DNA of 58,083 bases, taken from positions 1-58,083 of the forward strand of contig DATKZH010000352.1 of assembly GCA_035528065.1 (NCBI GenBank). The letters run 5' to 3'. Positions 25,330 to 34,592 of the stretch are shown in pieces; the first letter of the stretch is position 1, and the number at the start of each line of letters is the position of its first letter. The translations under genes were made by a program, and so were the position numbers. Source of the DNA: DATKZH01 sp035528065 (GTDB taxonomy: Bacteria > Planctomycetota > Planctomycetia > Pirellulales > Thermoguttaceae). The notes under the pieces are model-generated. The model had not been told where the DNA came from. It saw only the letters and a list, made by a program, of their open reading frames with translations, and ran no database searches.

Positions 25330-25729
25330 GGTAGCATATCCCTCTCTGGAGGGGGTCCGCCCGCCAAATTCCACTTGACAAGCGAGCCCGCGGCGTATTA
25401 ATGGTGTCGCGCCCGAAAGCCCGGGCGGAGTCCGGCAATTCTAAGACGGATTGACGTAAATGCAATCCCAAAAGGGTTTCCCGGGCATCCTGATTCCCCG
25501 GATATGGCCCGACAGACGGGTCGGGAACCGGCAAATACGGTCACCTATTCCGAATTGGGCCATTGTGCGGCCGGGGGCACGGAGTACAATTCCGGGCCCG
25601 AATCCCCTGAGGATCAGGCCGAATGAAGCAATCGTCCGGCCTCGTTCCGGTCGATTCAGGAATGGGGACATCCGTAGCAGATACTAATTGACAATCCTTG
25701 CCTAGACTCTCCATATACCCGGTTTTACG
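25330..25729. other. 400-bp divergent gap upstream of topA
   Basis: No gene is seen. Plus-strand promoter-like pairs are TTGACA (25375) with ATTAAT at 16 bp, TTGTGC (25563) with TACAAT (25585) at 16 bp, and TTGACA (25688) with TATACC at 20 bp. Several overlapping GC-rich inverted segments (GGGCC...GGGCCC) suggest a structured leader. Confidence 0.4.
25563..25590 (+). promoter_or_regulatory. candidate sigma-70 promoter for topA
   Basis: TTGTGC, 16-bp spacer, TACAAT (5 of 6 in the -10). It would give a leader of about 130 bases. Two other weaker pairs in the same gap compete with it. Confidence 0.4.
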
Positions 25730-28507
25730 ATGGCCAAGAAAGCACAAGCCCGCAAAGGCACCTCCCTGGTGATCGTCGAGTCGCCGGCCAAGGCTCGCAC
25801 GATCGGGCGGTTTCTGGGGAGCGGCTACACGATTGCGGCAAGCATCGGGCATGTGCGAGACCTGCCGCAAGGGGCGAAGGAAATCCCCGAGCAGTACAAG
25901 GGGGAAGAGTGGGCCCACCTCGGGGTGAATGTCGAGAAGGACTTCGAGCCGGTTTACGTGATCCCCCACGAGAAGGCCAAGCAGGTCCGCAAGTTGCAGA
26001 GTCTGCTCAAGGAGGCCAAGGCTCTCTACCTGGCTACCGACGAAGACCGCGAGGGCGAGGCGATTAGCTGGCATCTCTGCCAGATCCTCCGACCGAAGGT
26101 GCCGGTTCACCGCCTGGTCTTCCACGAGATCACTGAGGAGGCGATCTTGCAGGCAATGGCGGCGCCTCGTCAGATCGACGAGAATCTGGTCCGGGCCCAG
26201 GAAGCGCGGCGAATCATCGACCGGCTTTACGGCTACGAGGTTTCGCCGCTGTTGTGGCGGAAGGTTCGTCCGCGGCTCTCGGCGGGGCGGGTGCAGAGCG
26301 TGGCAGTGCGGCTGATCGTCACGCGGGAACGCCAGCGCATGGCCTTTGCCGCGGCGAACTACTGGGATCTCTTGGGCGAGTTTACCAAGGCCAGCGGGAA
26401 GAGCTTCCGGGCGACCCTGGTTTCGGTGGGCGGTCGCAAGCTCCCCGCCAGCCGCGATTTCGATCCTGCCACGGGGCGGCTGAGAGACCCTTCCCTGCTG
26501 CAATTGGACCGGGAGCAAGCCGAGAAGCTGGTCGAGCGGGTCAAGCGGGGCGATTGCCGGGTTCGCTCGGTCGAAGACAAGCCCTATACGTCAAGGCCTT
26601 ACCCACCGTTTACCACCAGCACCTTGCAGCAGGAGGCGAACCGGAAGTACGGCTTCACGGCCCGGCACACGATGCAGGTCGCCCAAAGCCTTTACGAGAC
26701 GGGCCACATTACCTACATGCGGACCGACTCGACCAATCTGGCGACGGTCGCCGTCCAGGCGGCACGCGATCTGGTCGAGTCCCAGTACGGACCCGAGTAC
26801 TTGCCCGGGCAGCCCCGGGTCTACGCGACCAAGGTCAAGAACGCGCAAGAGGCCCACGAGGCCATCCGCCCGGCCGGGTCCCCGTTCGACTTCCCCGAGG
26901 CGCTCCGCTCCGCGCTCAGCGCCGACGAATTCAGGCTCTACGACCTGATCTGGAAACGCACCGTCGCCAGCCAGATGGCCGATGCCCGGGGCCGACGCCT
27001 CGCGATCGTGGTCGAGGCGGGCGACGCGTTTTTCCAGGCCAGCGGCAAGACGGTCGAGTTTCCGGGTTACCTGCGGGCCTACGTGGAAGGGTCCGATGAT
27101 CCGGAGGCCGAGTTGGCCGACCGAGAGACCTTGTTGCCTGCCGTTGCCGTGGGGGAGAGCCTGACGTGCGTCGAACTGGAGCCGAAAGGCCACACCACGC
27201 AGCCTCCCACGCGGTACAGCGAAGCGGCGCTGACGCGAAAGCTGGAAGAAGAGGGCATCGGCCGCCCCAGCACGTATGCGTCGATCATCGACACGATCCT
27301 CGCACGCAACTACGTGTTCAAGCGGGGGAACGTGCTGGTGCCCACCTGGGTCGCCTTCGCCGTCTGCCAGTTGATGGAGATTCACCTGCCGGATCTGGTT
27401 GACTACCAGTTCACCGCCGAGATGGAGGACGATCTGGATGCCATCAGCCGCGGAGAAATGGGCCACGTCGACTATCTCCGGGCGTTCTATTTCGGCAACG
27501 ACCACGACGGGCTGAAACAGATTCTGGAGAGCAAGGCCGGGGAGATCGACGCCCGGAAAGTCAGTCGCATCCTGGTGGGCAGGCCGGAAGGGAACGGCGA
27601 TGCGGGGGCCGAGGTCTACGTGCGCGTGGGCCGCTACGGACCGTTTGTGGAACAGGGAGATCGCCGGGCGAGCATCCCGGAGGGGCTTGCCCCCGACGAG
27701 CTGACCTTGCAGGTCGCCTTGGAGCTACTGGACAAAGCAGCCCAGGGCGAAGAGCCGCTGGGCACCTGTCCCGAGACCGGCGAGCCGGTCTTCCTTCGCG
27801 TCGGCCGCTTCGGACCGTACGTTCAGCGCGGCACGGCCGACGGCGACAAGAAGCCCCGGAATGCTTCGCTCCTGAAGGGGATGCAGCCGGAAGACGTCGA
27901 CTTGGAGCTGGCCTTGAAGCTGTTGACCCTACCCCGCGAGCTGGGCGAGCACCCGGAAAACGGGGAGAAGATCGTAGCCCACAACGGGCGGTTCGGGCCG
28001 TACGTCAAGTGCGGCGACGAGACCCGATCCCTGTCCGACGACCTCTCCCCCTTGCACGTGACGCTCCCACAAGCCCTCGAGTTGCTGGCGCAACCCAAGC
28101 GGCGCGGCCGCAGCGCACGGCGCAAAGAGCCGATCAAGGTATTCGACGTCTCCCCGGTCACGGGCGACCCGGTCCAGTTGCTCGACGGGCGCTACGGCCC
28201 CTACGTCACCGACGGCAAGACCAACGCCTCGCTCCCGCGGGGCCTCGCCCCGGACGAGCTGACCCTCGCGCGGGCCCTGGACCTCCTGACCGAACGCGCC
28301 GCCCGAGGGCCGACACGCCGGGCCACTCGCAAAAAGGCAGCCAAAAAAAGCCCCGCCAAGAAGACGACGGCCGAGAAAACGACGGCCAAGAAGAAGCCGG
28401 CCAAGAAGAAGCCCGCCAAGAAAACGACTGCCAAGAAGACGGCCAAGAAGACTTCCAAGAGAAAGACTGCCAAGAAGAAAACCCCGAAGAGGACGGCCGA
28501 CAAATAG
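25730..28507 (+). CDS. topA: DNA topoisomerase I
   Basis: Type IA topoisomerase that relaxes negative supercoils. The 925-residue product has the TOPRIM start VIVESPAKARTIGRFLG and acidic motif TDEDREGEAISWHL, the active-site Tyr329 in GHITYMRTDST, and the EEGIGRPSTYASI motif. The C-terminus lacks zinc-finger cysteines and instead has four topo-C repeats of the form GR(Y/F)GP(Y/F)V (about 630-840). It ends in a roughly 60-residue Lys/Ala/Thr-rich tail resembling histone H1 tails, made of (A/T)KK repeats. It stands alone on the plus strand, convergent with acpS. Confidence 0.97.
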   Translation: MAKKAQARKGTSLVIVESPAKARTIGRFLGSGYTIAASIGHVRDLPQGAKEIPEQYKGEEWAHLGVNVEKDFEPVYVIPHEKAKQVRKLQSLLKEAKALYLATDEDREGEAISWHLCQILRPKVPVHRLVFHEITEEAILQAMAAPRQIDENLVRAQEARRIIDRLYGYEVSPLLWRKVRPRLSAGRVQSVAVRLIVTRERQRMAFAAANYWDLLGEFTKASGKSFRATLVSVGGRKLPASRDFDPATGRLRDPSLLQLDREQAEKLVERVKRGDCRVRSVEDKPYTSRPYPPFTTSTLQQEANRKYGFTARHTMQVAQSLYETGHITYMRTDSTNLATVAVQAARDLVESQYGPEYLPGQPRVYATKVKNAQEAHEAIRPAGSPFDFPEALRSALSADEFRLYDLIWKRTVASQMADARGRRLAIVVEAGDAFFQASGKTVEFPGYLRAYVEGSDDPEAELADRETLLPAVAVGESLTCVELEPKGHTTQPPTRYSEAALTRKLEEEGIGRPSTYASIIDTILARNYVFKRGNVLVPTWVAFAVCQLMEIHLPDLVDYQFTAEMEDDLDAISRGEMGHVDYLRAFYFGNDHDGLKQILESKAGEIDARKVSRILVGRPEGNGDAGAEVYVRVGRYGPFVEQGDRRASIPEGLAPDELTLQVALELLDKAAQGEEPLGTCPETGEPVFLRVGRFGPYVQRGTADGDKKPRNASLLKGMQPEDVDLELALKLLTLPRELGEHPENGEKIVAHNGRFGPYVKCGDETRSLSDDLSPLHVTLPQALELLAQPKRRGRSARRKEPIKVFDVSPVTGDPVQLLDGRYGPYVTDGKTNASLPRGLAPDELTLARALDLLTERAARGPTRRATRKKAAKKSPAKKTTAEKTTAKKKPAKKKPAKKTTAKKTAKKTSKRKTAKKKTPKRTADK

Positions 28508-28645
28508 GCAGCCGACTCCCCCCCTGTTCGTCACTTGTCCATCATGCTGCGGCAAGCTTTCGGGTAATCGGCTTCCCACCCGTCGTACGCCCCTCCACAC
28601 GCCCCCATCGCGCCTCGTAGCCCGAGACCCCTGCTGTAGAGATCG

Positions 28646-29056
28646 TCAATCGTCGTTCACCATTCCCTCCCCCCCTTCGCCGACCGCGATCGCGTAGGCG
28701 GTGGCGTGCGTATGGCAGTGGGAGATGCTCACTAAGAGCTTGGTGATGCCGAGGCGCTCGACCACGTCGCTGGCGCCGCCGCGGACGGCGACGACCGGCT
28801 TGCCACTCGGCTCGTTGCGAATCTCGATGTCGCGCCAACTGATGCCCCGGACCCAGCCCGTCCCCAGGGCCTTCAGCACGGCTTCCTTCGCGGCCCAGCG
28901 GCCGGTGAAGTGTTGAGTCGCCTGCTTGCGGGTCTGGCAGTAGCGGATCTCCGCGGGCGTGTAAACGCGGTTGATGAACAGCTCGCCGTGCCGCTCGATC
29001 ATCCGGGCGATCCGCAAGCATTCGGTGATGTCGGTGCCGATTCCGATGATGTCCAT
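28646..29056 (-). CDS. acpS: holo-[acyl-carrier-protein] synthase
   Basis: AcpS moves phosphopantetheine from CoA to the acyl carrier protein Ser. The 136-residue product begins MDIIGIGTDITEC, with the Mg-binding Asp in GTD, and has the second motif FTGRWAAKEAVLKALGTG with the catalytic Glu/Lys region. ISHCHTHATAYAIA near the end is also conserved. The ATG at 29056 fits the family start; the longer frame to 29188 overlaps the next gene. It lies 13 bp after the neighbouring membrane protein gene, likely in one transcript. Confidence 0.95.
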   Translation of the reverse strand: MDIIGIGTDITECLRIARMIERHGELFINRVYTPAEIRYCQTRKQATQHFTGRWAAKEAVLKALGTGWVRGISWRDIEIRNEPSGKPVVAVRGGASDVVERLGITKLLVSISHCHTHATAYAIAVGEGGEGMVNDD

Positions 29057-29069
29057 GGGCGTCACCCGC

Positions 29070-29921
29070 TCACGATCGATAGGAAGTTCCCTCGTCCAGC
29101 GCTTGGACGACCTGGTTGCGCCGCTCGACGTCCAGCCAAGCCTTTGCCGACGACCACTCGCCGCCCCGCTTCTCAAGGCGCAGCTCAAACCGCGTCGGCC
29201 CGCACCCGCCGTTGCACGCAGAGAGCCGATACCCGGCCGACGCGATCTCTTCGGGCAGCTCGGTCTGGGTCACCGCGGCCAGCTTGCGGGCGGTCTCGGG
29301 GTCAACCGGCCCTCGCCGGGTCGTGACAAACCAGCTTCGACACCGGTCGCAATAGGGCTTCTCGAGCGAGGGCACGACGACCGCCAACGCGGCCCCCAGC
29401 ACGAGCAACCCGTCCGTCGTCCAGATCATCCAGACGACCGCCCCCTGGGCCTGGAGACCGAACACCCTCAACCCCCGGGCGGCTCGCCAACGAAGGAACT
29501 CGAGGAAGTCGTCCGGCGGGACCGGCATCTCGCCCAGCACCTTGTCCTGGAAGAGCCACGCGGCACGCCGGTACGTCTGAGCATCTTCGACGGCCTCCCG
29601 GCAAGCGAGGCGGTAGCTGACGTAGTGTTGACCGGACACGGCAGCCAAGGCGGCCAGCACGGTTCCGAGGAGAACCGTCAAGCGGTTGCCCACCTGACCC
29701 ACGCGGCTCATGCCCACCAAGCTCGCCCCCAACACCACGCCGACCAGCAGCGAAAACAGGAGCAAGGGCGCCCGAAATCGCTCGACGAGCACCGCTACCC
29801 AACCGACCAGCCCGCCATACACCAGGCACGCCGGCACCCAGAACGAGCATCGGTCCCAACGGAACCTTGCTGCCGTGGGCGGGCTCTGATTGGTCGGAGT
29901 GTCGTGCCGCTCGGTCTCCAT
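29070..29921 (-). CDS. membrane protein with C-terminal zinc-ribbon-like cysteines (unknown)
   Basis: A 283-residue protein not assigned to a known family. Three or four hydrophobic helices (about 28-46, 52-72, 82-101 and 160-182) precede a soluble tail with CDRC (about 192-195) and CNGGC (about 235-239), four cysteines that could hold a metal. It lies between trpS and acpS on the same strand, with short gaps, and may share their transcript. Nothing in the neighbours points to a specific job. Confidence 0.7.
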   Translation of the reverse strand: METERHDTPTNQSPPTAARFRWDRCSFWVPACLVYGGLVGWVAVLVERFRAPLLLFSLLVGVVLGASLVGMSRVGQVGNRLTVLLGTVLAALAAVSGQHYVSYRLACREAVEDAQTYRRAAWLFQDKVLGEMPVPPDDFLEFLRWRAARGLRVFGLQAQGAVVWMIWTTDGLLVLGAALAVVVPSLEKPYCDRCRSWFVTTRRGPVDPETARKLAAVTQTELPEEIASAGYRLSACNGGCGPTRFELRLEKRGGEWSSAKAWLDVERRNQVVQALDEGTSYRS

Positions 29922-30004
29922 ACGCCCATACTAGCCGAATCTGCCCCGGATGGCGATGTTGGAAAGGCCGTGCCGCATGGCCGAAACCGCCGTGCCACGA
30001 CCGT

Positions 30005-30973
<969 letters not shown>

Positions 30974-31033
30974 TTTCGGTGTGGAAGGTAGGGTGTGGGT
31001 GGATGGTGGTTCGGATGAACGCTCCGCTATGGG

Positions 31034-31077
31034 TGGGCGAAGCCGCAATCTGTGGGCGAAGCCGCAAGCGGCTTGCC
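31034..31077. repeat. GAAGCCGC/GCGGCTT palindromic repeat between trpS and pyrD
   Basis: Two GGGCGAAGCCGCAA units follow each other, and the second closes with GCGGCTT to make a hairpin. The same core occurs near 36136, 36361 and 43368-43427. Confidence 0.7.
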
Positions 31078-31085
31078 GGGGGGGA

Positions 31086-32024
31086 CTAAAACTCCAAGGT
31101 GCCGACCACGTCGGCCACGCGCGTCGCGCCCAACTCGGCCAGTGCGGCGGGAAGCGCGTCGAGTATCTCGATCGACACGGTCGGTCGATAGAAGTTCGCC
31201 GTGCCGATCTGGACCGCCGCGGCCCCGGCGACGAGGAACTCCATCGCGTCGTCGACCGTGGCGATCCCGCCGATTCCGACCACGGGGACGTGCACGGCCT
31301 GGGCCGCCTGGTACACGGCCCGCAGCGCGATCGGCTTGATGGCCGGGCCGCTCAGCCCCCCCATCCCCGCCCCCAAACGAGGCCGGCGGCGACGCCAATC
31401 GACCGCCATGCCCAGACAGGTGTTCACGAGCGAGACGGCATCGGCCCCGCCGGCTTCGGCGGCCCGGGCGACGACGGTGACGTCGGTCACATTCGGCGTC
31501 AGCTTCGCCAGCAGGGGCACGGAGCACCGTTTGCGGACGCCCGAGACGACTTGCTCGCACATGTCCGGGTTGACCCCAAAGTCGACCCCGCCGGTGACGT
31601 TGGGGCAGGAGACGTTTAACTCCACGGCGGCCACGCCGGGCACGCCGTCCAGCCGGGCCCCCAGCTCCACGAACTCCTCGTAACTCTTGCCTGCGATGCT
31701 GACAATGATAGCCGTTTCCAGCTTGGCTAGATATGGCAACTGACGCTCGATGAAGGCCTCGATCCCGTCGTTGTCCAGCCCGATCGAATTGAGCATGCCT
31801 CCGGTCGTCTCGACCGTACGAGGTGGGGGGTTGCCAGGCCTCGCTCGCAGGGTGATCGTCTTGGGCAGAATCGCGCCCAGCCGGTTCAAGTCGACCAGGC
31901 CGGCCATCTCCCGGGCGTAGCCAAAGGTGCCCGAGGCGACCATGATCGGATTGGCCAAGCGCAAGCGGCCGAGCCGCACGTCGAGTTGAACGTTGGCGGG
32001 ACTAGGGCACTTGGCTTCGGACAT
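31086..32024 (-). CDS. pyrD: dihydroorotate dehydrogenase, class 1 (B-type catalytic subunit)
   Basis: Oxidises dihydroorotate to orotate in pyrimidine synthesis, using FMN in a TIM barrel. The product is 312 residues. Conserved features are NPIMVASGTFGYAREM, the active-site Cys loop ELNVSCPNV, KLTPNVTDV, LVNTCLGMAVD, and the FMN-phosphate segment VVGIGGIATVDDAMEFL. The ATG at 32024 is chosen over an in-frame TTG at 32042; neither has a clear Shine-Dalgarno sequence. The PyrK partner expected for the B type is not in this window. Confidence 0.94.
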   Translation of the reverse strand: MSEAKCPSPANVQLDVRLGRLRLANPIMVASGTFGYAREMAGLVDLNRLGAILPKTITLRARPGNPPPRTVETTGGMLNSIGLDNDGIEAFIERQLPYLAKLETAIIVSIAGKSYEEFVELGARLDGVPGVAAVELNVSCPNVTGGVDFGVNPDMCEQVVSGVRKRCSVPLLAKLTPNVTDVTVVARAAEAGGADAVSLVNTCLGMAVDWRRRRPRLGAGMGGLSGPAIKPIALRAVYQAAQAVHVPVVGIGGIATVDDAMEFLVAGAAAVQIGTANFYRPTVSIEILDALPAALAELGATRVADVVGTLEF

Positions 32025-32050
32025 TTGCTGCAAATGAGTCAAGTTTGTGG

Positions 32051-32108
32051 GGTTCGGGGTTCAGGATTTACGTGTATACGTGGAACTTCAGGTCCTGAAC
32101 CCTGAACC
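32051..32108. repeat. heptamer-derived inverted repeat in the pyrD leader
   Basis: GGTTCGGGGTTCAGGA (32051-32066) is the reverse complement, with one mismatch, of TCCTGAACCCTGAACC (32093-32108). Both arms consist of the same CCCTGAA units found before fliI. Confidence 0.75.
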
Positions 32109-32516
32109 CTGACCACTGGACGCTCGTCTCGGTCTGAGGCCCTGCCTCGCTAGCCATACACGCAGCGTCTCGGCGTTCGACAACGGGTCAGGACAACCTG
32201 GGGCAACCGTCAGATACGTCAACCGCACCTCATCGACGGATGCACTCGATCTGGCAGACCGCCGAATCGGCGAGAACTCGCACAGAGGCGACCAGTGCGC
32301 GACCGCCAGCCGGTTCGGCAACGTGTCTGCGGGGTCGCGTCGGAACACGAGCGAGGCCCGCAAACCCGCAATTTACTGGTCCGGCTGACGCTGGGCAACG
32401 GGCTCCCGTGGCATGTTGCAGGGGGTCGGCATCCCGCCGGATTGCATGGCAGACCGTGCCCTGATGTGCTAAGTGTCTATCGGTCAACCACTTAGCCGTC
32501 CGCCTCCAAGAAACGT

Positions 32517-32585
32517 GCAGGGTGCATGAGAGACACCGCCGGGCCGTATTTCTGTGCCCGATGCGATGTGTCTGATGCACCCTGC
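32517..32585. repeat. long imperfect stem-loop
   Basis: GCAGGGTGCATGAGAGACAC (32517-32536) pairs with GTGTCTGATGCACCCTGC (32568-32585) apart from a two-base bulge, around a 31-base loop. No coding frame or transposase is linked to it. Confidence 0.7.
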
Positions 32586-32707
32586 GAGAGGAGCTTTCCC
32601 GATAGCGGCAGCACGCGCACGCCGGCTGTTGTCCGGCCAGCCCTCTGGGCCTAGACGGGAACCGTCAAACCGAGCCGGCAAGGGTATCCAATGCCGACGC
32701 ACGGTCG

Positions 32708-32926
32708 TCAGATTATCCCGCCGTGCGTTCGATACGGCGTGCAGTGGTCGGGCTGATCGAGGAACCAGATCCGCTCCCACTCGTCGTCGATCAACCGGAG
32801 GTTCTCCGATGTGAAGATCAACTGCTGCACGCGGCGGGTTGGATCCCCCGAATAGGCGGGGATCAAACACCCGACAGTTGTGCTGAACAGCAGTCCGAAC
32901 GCAACCGCCAGTAGCAGCTTGCGCAT
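32708..32926 (-). CDS. small predicted lipoprotein (unknown)
   Basis: A 72-residue protein with a signal peptide and lipobox (LLFSTTVGC, Cys at about 20). The start ATG at 32926 follows a strong GGAGG 9 bases upstream. The remainder is a compact charged segment (SENLRLIDDEWERIWFLDQP, then HCTPYRTHGGII). I recognise the C-terminal WERIWFLDQPDH...TPYRTHGG pattern as a recurrent planctomycete small lipoprotein, from memory; its function is unknown. It is monocistronic by spacing. Confidence 0.75.
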   Translation of the reverse strand: MRKLLLAVAFGLLFSTTVGCLIPAYSGDPTRRVQQLIFTSENLRLIDDEWERIWFLDQPDHCTPYRTHGGII

Positions 32927-33219
32927 GACAAAATCCTCCCTGAGACACAGGTATTCGCGCCTGCGGCGCGCGTAATTCACCCCTCGGCCACCTGCCTGGG
33001 GCGGAGCGTTAGGGATCGCTCCGCACGGAGACGGCGCCTAGCGATTGGCTTTGTGGGAAAGGTTTCGAAGCCGACGGGATTGCTTCGATGGGTTGGGTCG
33101 GTGGAGCGGAAAAGGGCCGCTCTCGGCGAGAGCAAGAGGGTCGGCGGTGGTTGCTTTCGTCGGCGGCTTGGGCCGTGTTGCTGCTTGGGCGACGGGACCG
33201 AAGTTGGGATACCTGGGCG
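32927..33219. other. 293-bp gap with two hairpins
   Basis: No gene is seen. CGCGCC-TGC-GGCGCG (32956-32970) and GCGGAGCG-8 bases-CGCTCCGC (33001-33024) are perfect stems; the second may help end the HU transcript but has no T tract. Confidence 0.5.
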
Positions 33220-33657
33220 TCAGGGGCCGCCGGGGTTGGCGTTGTAACCTGTTGGCGTTCCGAGTGTTTCCGGCACGCCCGGCGATGGAGCTTGGCTCGC
33301 GGCGTCGCGGGCTTTCGCCCGTTGTGCGGCTGCGGCCCGCTCCAACTCGCGAATCCTTTTTTCCATTTCCTTGCCGGGCTTGAAGGTGACGACGAATTTC
33401 TCGGGGACGAACACCTTAGCGCCGGTTCTCGGGTTCCGCGCCTTGCGGGGGGCTCGGCGCTTGACCTCGAAGACGCCGAAGTTGCGCAGCTCCATGCGTC
33501 CCAGGGGTACATTGGGCCCCTGTTGCAGCTTCTCTTTCGTGTCTTCGACCAGGGTCTCGACGATCGCGTCGAAGGTCTTTTGGACGATCTCCTTGGTCTT
33601 CAACTGCGTCAGCCCGATTTCCTCGGAAATGGTTCGGACTATCTCTTTCTTGGTCAC
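33220..33657 (-). CDS. HU/IHF-family DNA-binding protein
   Basis: Nucleoid protein that bends DNA as a dimer. The 145-residue product starts with GTG (VTKKEIVRTISEEIGLTQLK) preceded by GGGAGA; the body matches HU (GRMELRNFGVFEVKRRAPRKARNPRTG, then VPEKFVVTFKPGKEM in outline). It is longer than the usual 90 residues through an Ala/Arg/Pro-rich tail (about 105-145). Frame upstream of the GTG runs through the promoter and is not coding. A near-consensus sigma-70 promoter drives it. Confidence 0.93.
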   Translation of the reverse strand: MTKKEIVRTISEEIGLTQLKTKEIVQKTFDAIVETLVEDTKEKLQQGPNVPLGRMELRNFGVFEVKRRAPRKARNPRTGAKVFVPEKFVVTFKPGKEMEKRIRELERAAAAQRAKARDAASQAPSPGVPETLGTPTGYNANPGGP

Positions 33658-33733
33658 GGCTCGATTCTCCCGTGAGAAGGTCCGCCGGACTGGACGGCGA
33701 CAGTCTCCCCCCACACAACCGCGTCTCGCTCCA

Positions 33734-33762
33734 AGTGTAGGTGCCACAACGACTAGTGTCAA
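33734..33762 (-). promoter_or_regulatory. sigma-70 promoter of the HU-like gene
   Basis: On the minus strand: TTGACA, 17-bp spacer, TACACT. The -35 is perfect and the -10 matches 4 of 6. The start point would give a leader of about 70 bases to the GTG at 33657. Confidence 0.8.
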
Positions 33763-34057
33763 GATCAATCGTCCCAGCCGGGATCGCCACTCGGGATCCG
33801 CACCCGGTCGGGACGTGCCCCGCAGTACCGGGGTCAACGCCGGGTCGTTCTTCAGTAAGTCCTTGTTGTCAAAGAGCTTAGCCGCACGGGCCGAATCCGG
33901 CGAGGCTTCTCTCCCTAAGTCGTTTCAAGGTAACGACTAACGGAAACGGGCCTCGATCCCCGTCTGCGGACGCGGCGCCGGTCCACCGCAGCAGGGCGGC
34001 GACTGCAAGCCTATATCGGCTCCCTAACCGGAAAACTCAAGCTAGACCGCGAAAACG
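33763..34057. other. gap between HU promoter and ykgJ-like terminator
   Basis: Together with the promoter and the terminator this makes a 443-bp gene-free stretch (33658-34100). Nothing else recognisable is seen; a TCGTTtcaagGTAACGA inverted pair lies near 33920. Confidence 0.4.
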
Positions 34058-34089
34058 CAAAAATCATCAGAGCCGGCCAGAACGGCTCT
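34058..34089 (-). terminator. rho-independent terminator after the YkgJ-like gene
   Basis: On the minus strand AGAGCCG-TTCTGGC-CGGCTCT forms a 7-bp stem, followed by GATGATTTTT. It lies 12 bp after the stop of the gene ending at 34101. Confidence 0.65.
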
Positions 34090-34100
34090 GTGAACGGGCC

Positions 34101-34517
34101 CTACATCCGGATGACGGACATTTGCGTTTCGATCTTCTCGGGCGTGACGAGCCGGCCCCGCCCGCTGCCCGGACAGGCGCGGCAGGTCCGCTCCCAGGCT
34201 TCCGCCGACCGCAAGTTCGAACGCCAGAACGGCCACGTGCGGCACTGGAGGGGCCGGACCTCGTAGACGCGGCACCGTCGCGAGGGATTGTCGTAGAACA
34301 CGCAGTCACCGTTGGGGAGCTCCACGAGGCTCTCACGCCGCCCCACCGGGCGAACGAACGCCTCTTCAAACTCCGAGACCTCCAACCCGAGCGCTGCGGC
34401 CAGCGTCTTGATTTCCGACTTCGTCACGTACACGTACCCGGGTGCCCCCGTGCAACACCGACCGCAGCCGGTGCACTGGAATCTCAGGCCATCGTGATAC
34501 CAGGCTCTGTCGTTCAT
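34101..34517 (-). CDS. YkgJ-family cysteine cluster protein
   Basis: A 138-residue protein with the family's cysteine pattern: CTGCGRCCTG near the N-terminus (about 15-23), then CVFY, CRVYEVRPLQCRTWPFW and CRACPG. The family is thought to bind zinc or an Fe-S cluster; its reaction is not known. Its place just after moaA suggests co-transcription with molybdopterin genes. Two 14-bp direct repeats lie immediately before its ATG. Start at 34517 is the only good choice. Confidence 0.85.
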   Translation of the reverse strand: MNDRAWYHDGLRFQCTGCGRCCTGAPGYVYVTKSEIKTLAAALGLEVSEFEEAFVRPVGRRESLVELPNGDCVFYDNPSRRCRVYEVRPLQCRTWPFWRSNLRSAEAWERTCRACPGSGRGRLVTPEKIETQMSVIRM

Positions 34518-34520
34518 CAG

Positions 34521-34552
34521 CCGTCGCTTTCAGGAAAACCGTCGCTTTCAGG
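34521..34552. repeat. 14-bp direct repeat before the YkgJ-like gene
   Basis: CCGTCGCTTTCAGG occurs at 34521-34534 and again at 34539-34552, separated by four bases, ending 4 bp from the start codon at 34517. Confidence 0.7.
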
Positions 34553-34592
34553 CATGCGGCCTTCGACCGCCCGGGGGGGCAAGTCCTTGGCG

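Larger units (their letters stand above)
32025..32707. other. 683-bp region without recognised genes, upstream of pyrD
   Basis: Short open frames here look random. It holds the pyrD leader palindrome (32051-32108), a CTAAGTG/CACTTAG stem with 13-base loop (32469-32495) and a long 18-bp inverted repeat (32517-32585). No tRNA-like or other RNA gene pattern was recognised. Confidence 0.5.

Noticed and set aside
25688..25719. TTGACA-N20-TATACC as the topA promoter
   Set aside because: The 20-bp spacer is too long; the pair at 25563-25590 is better.
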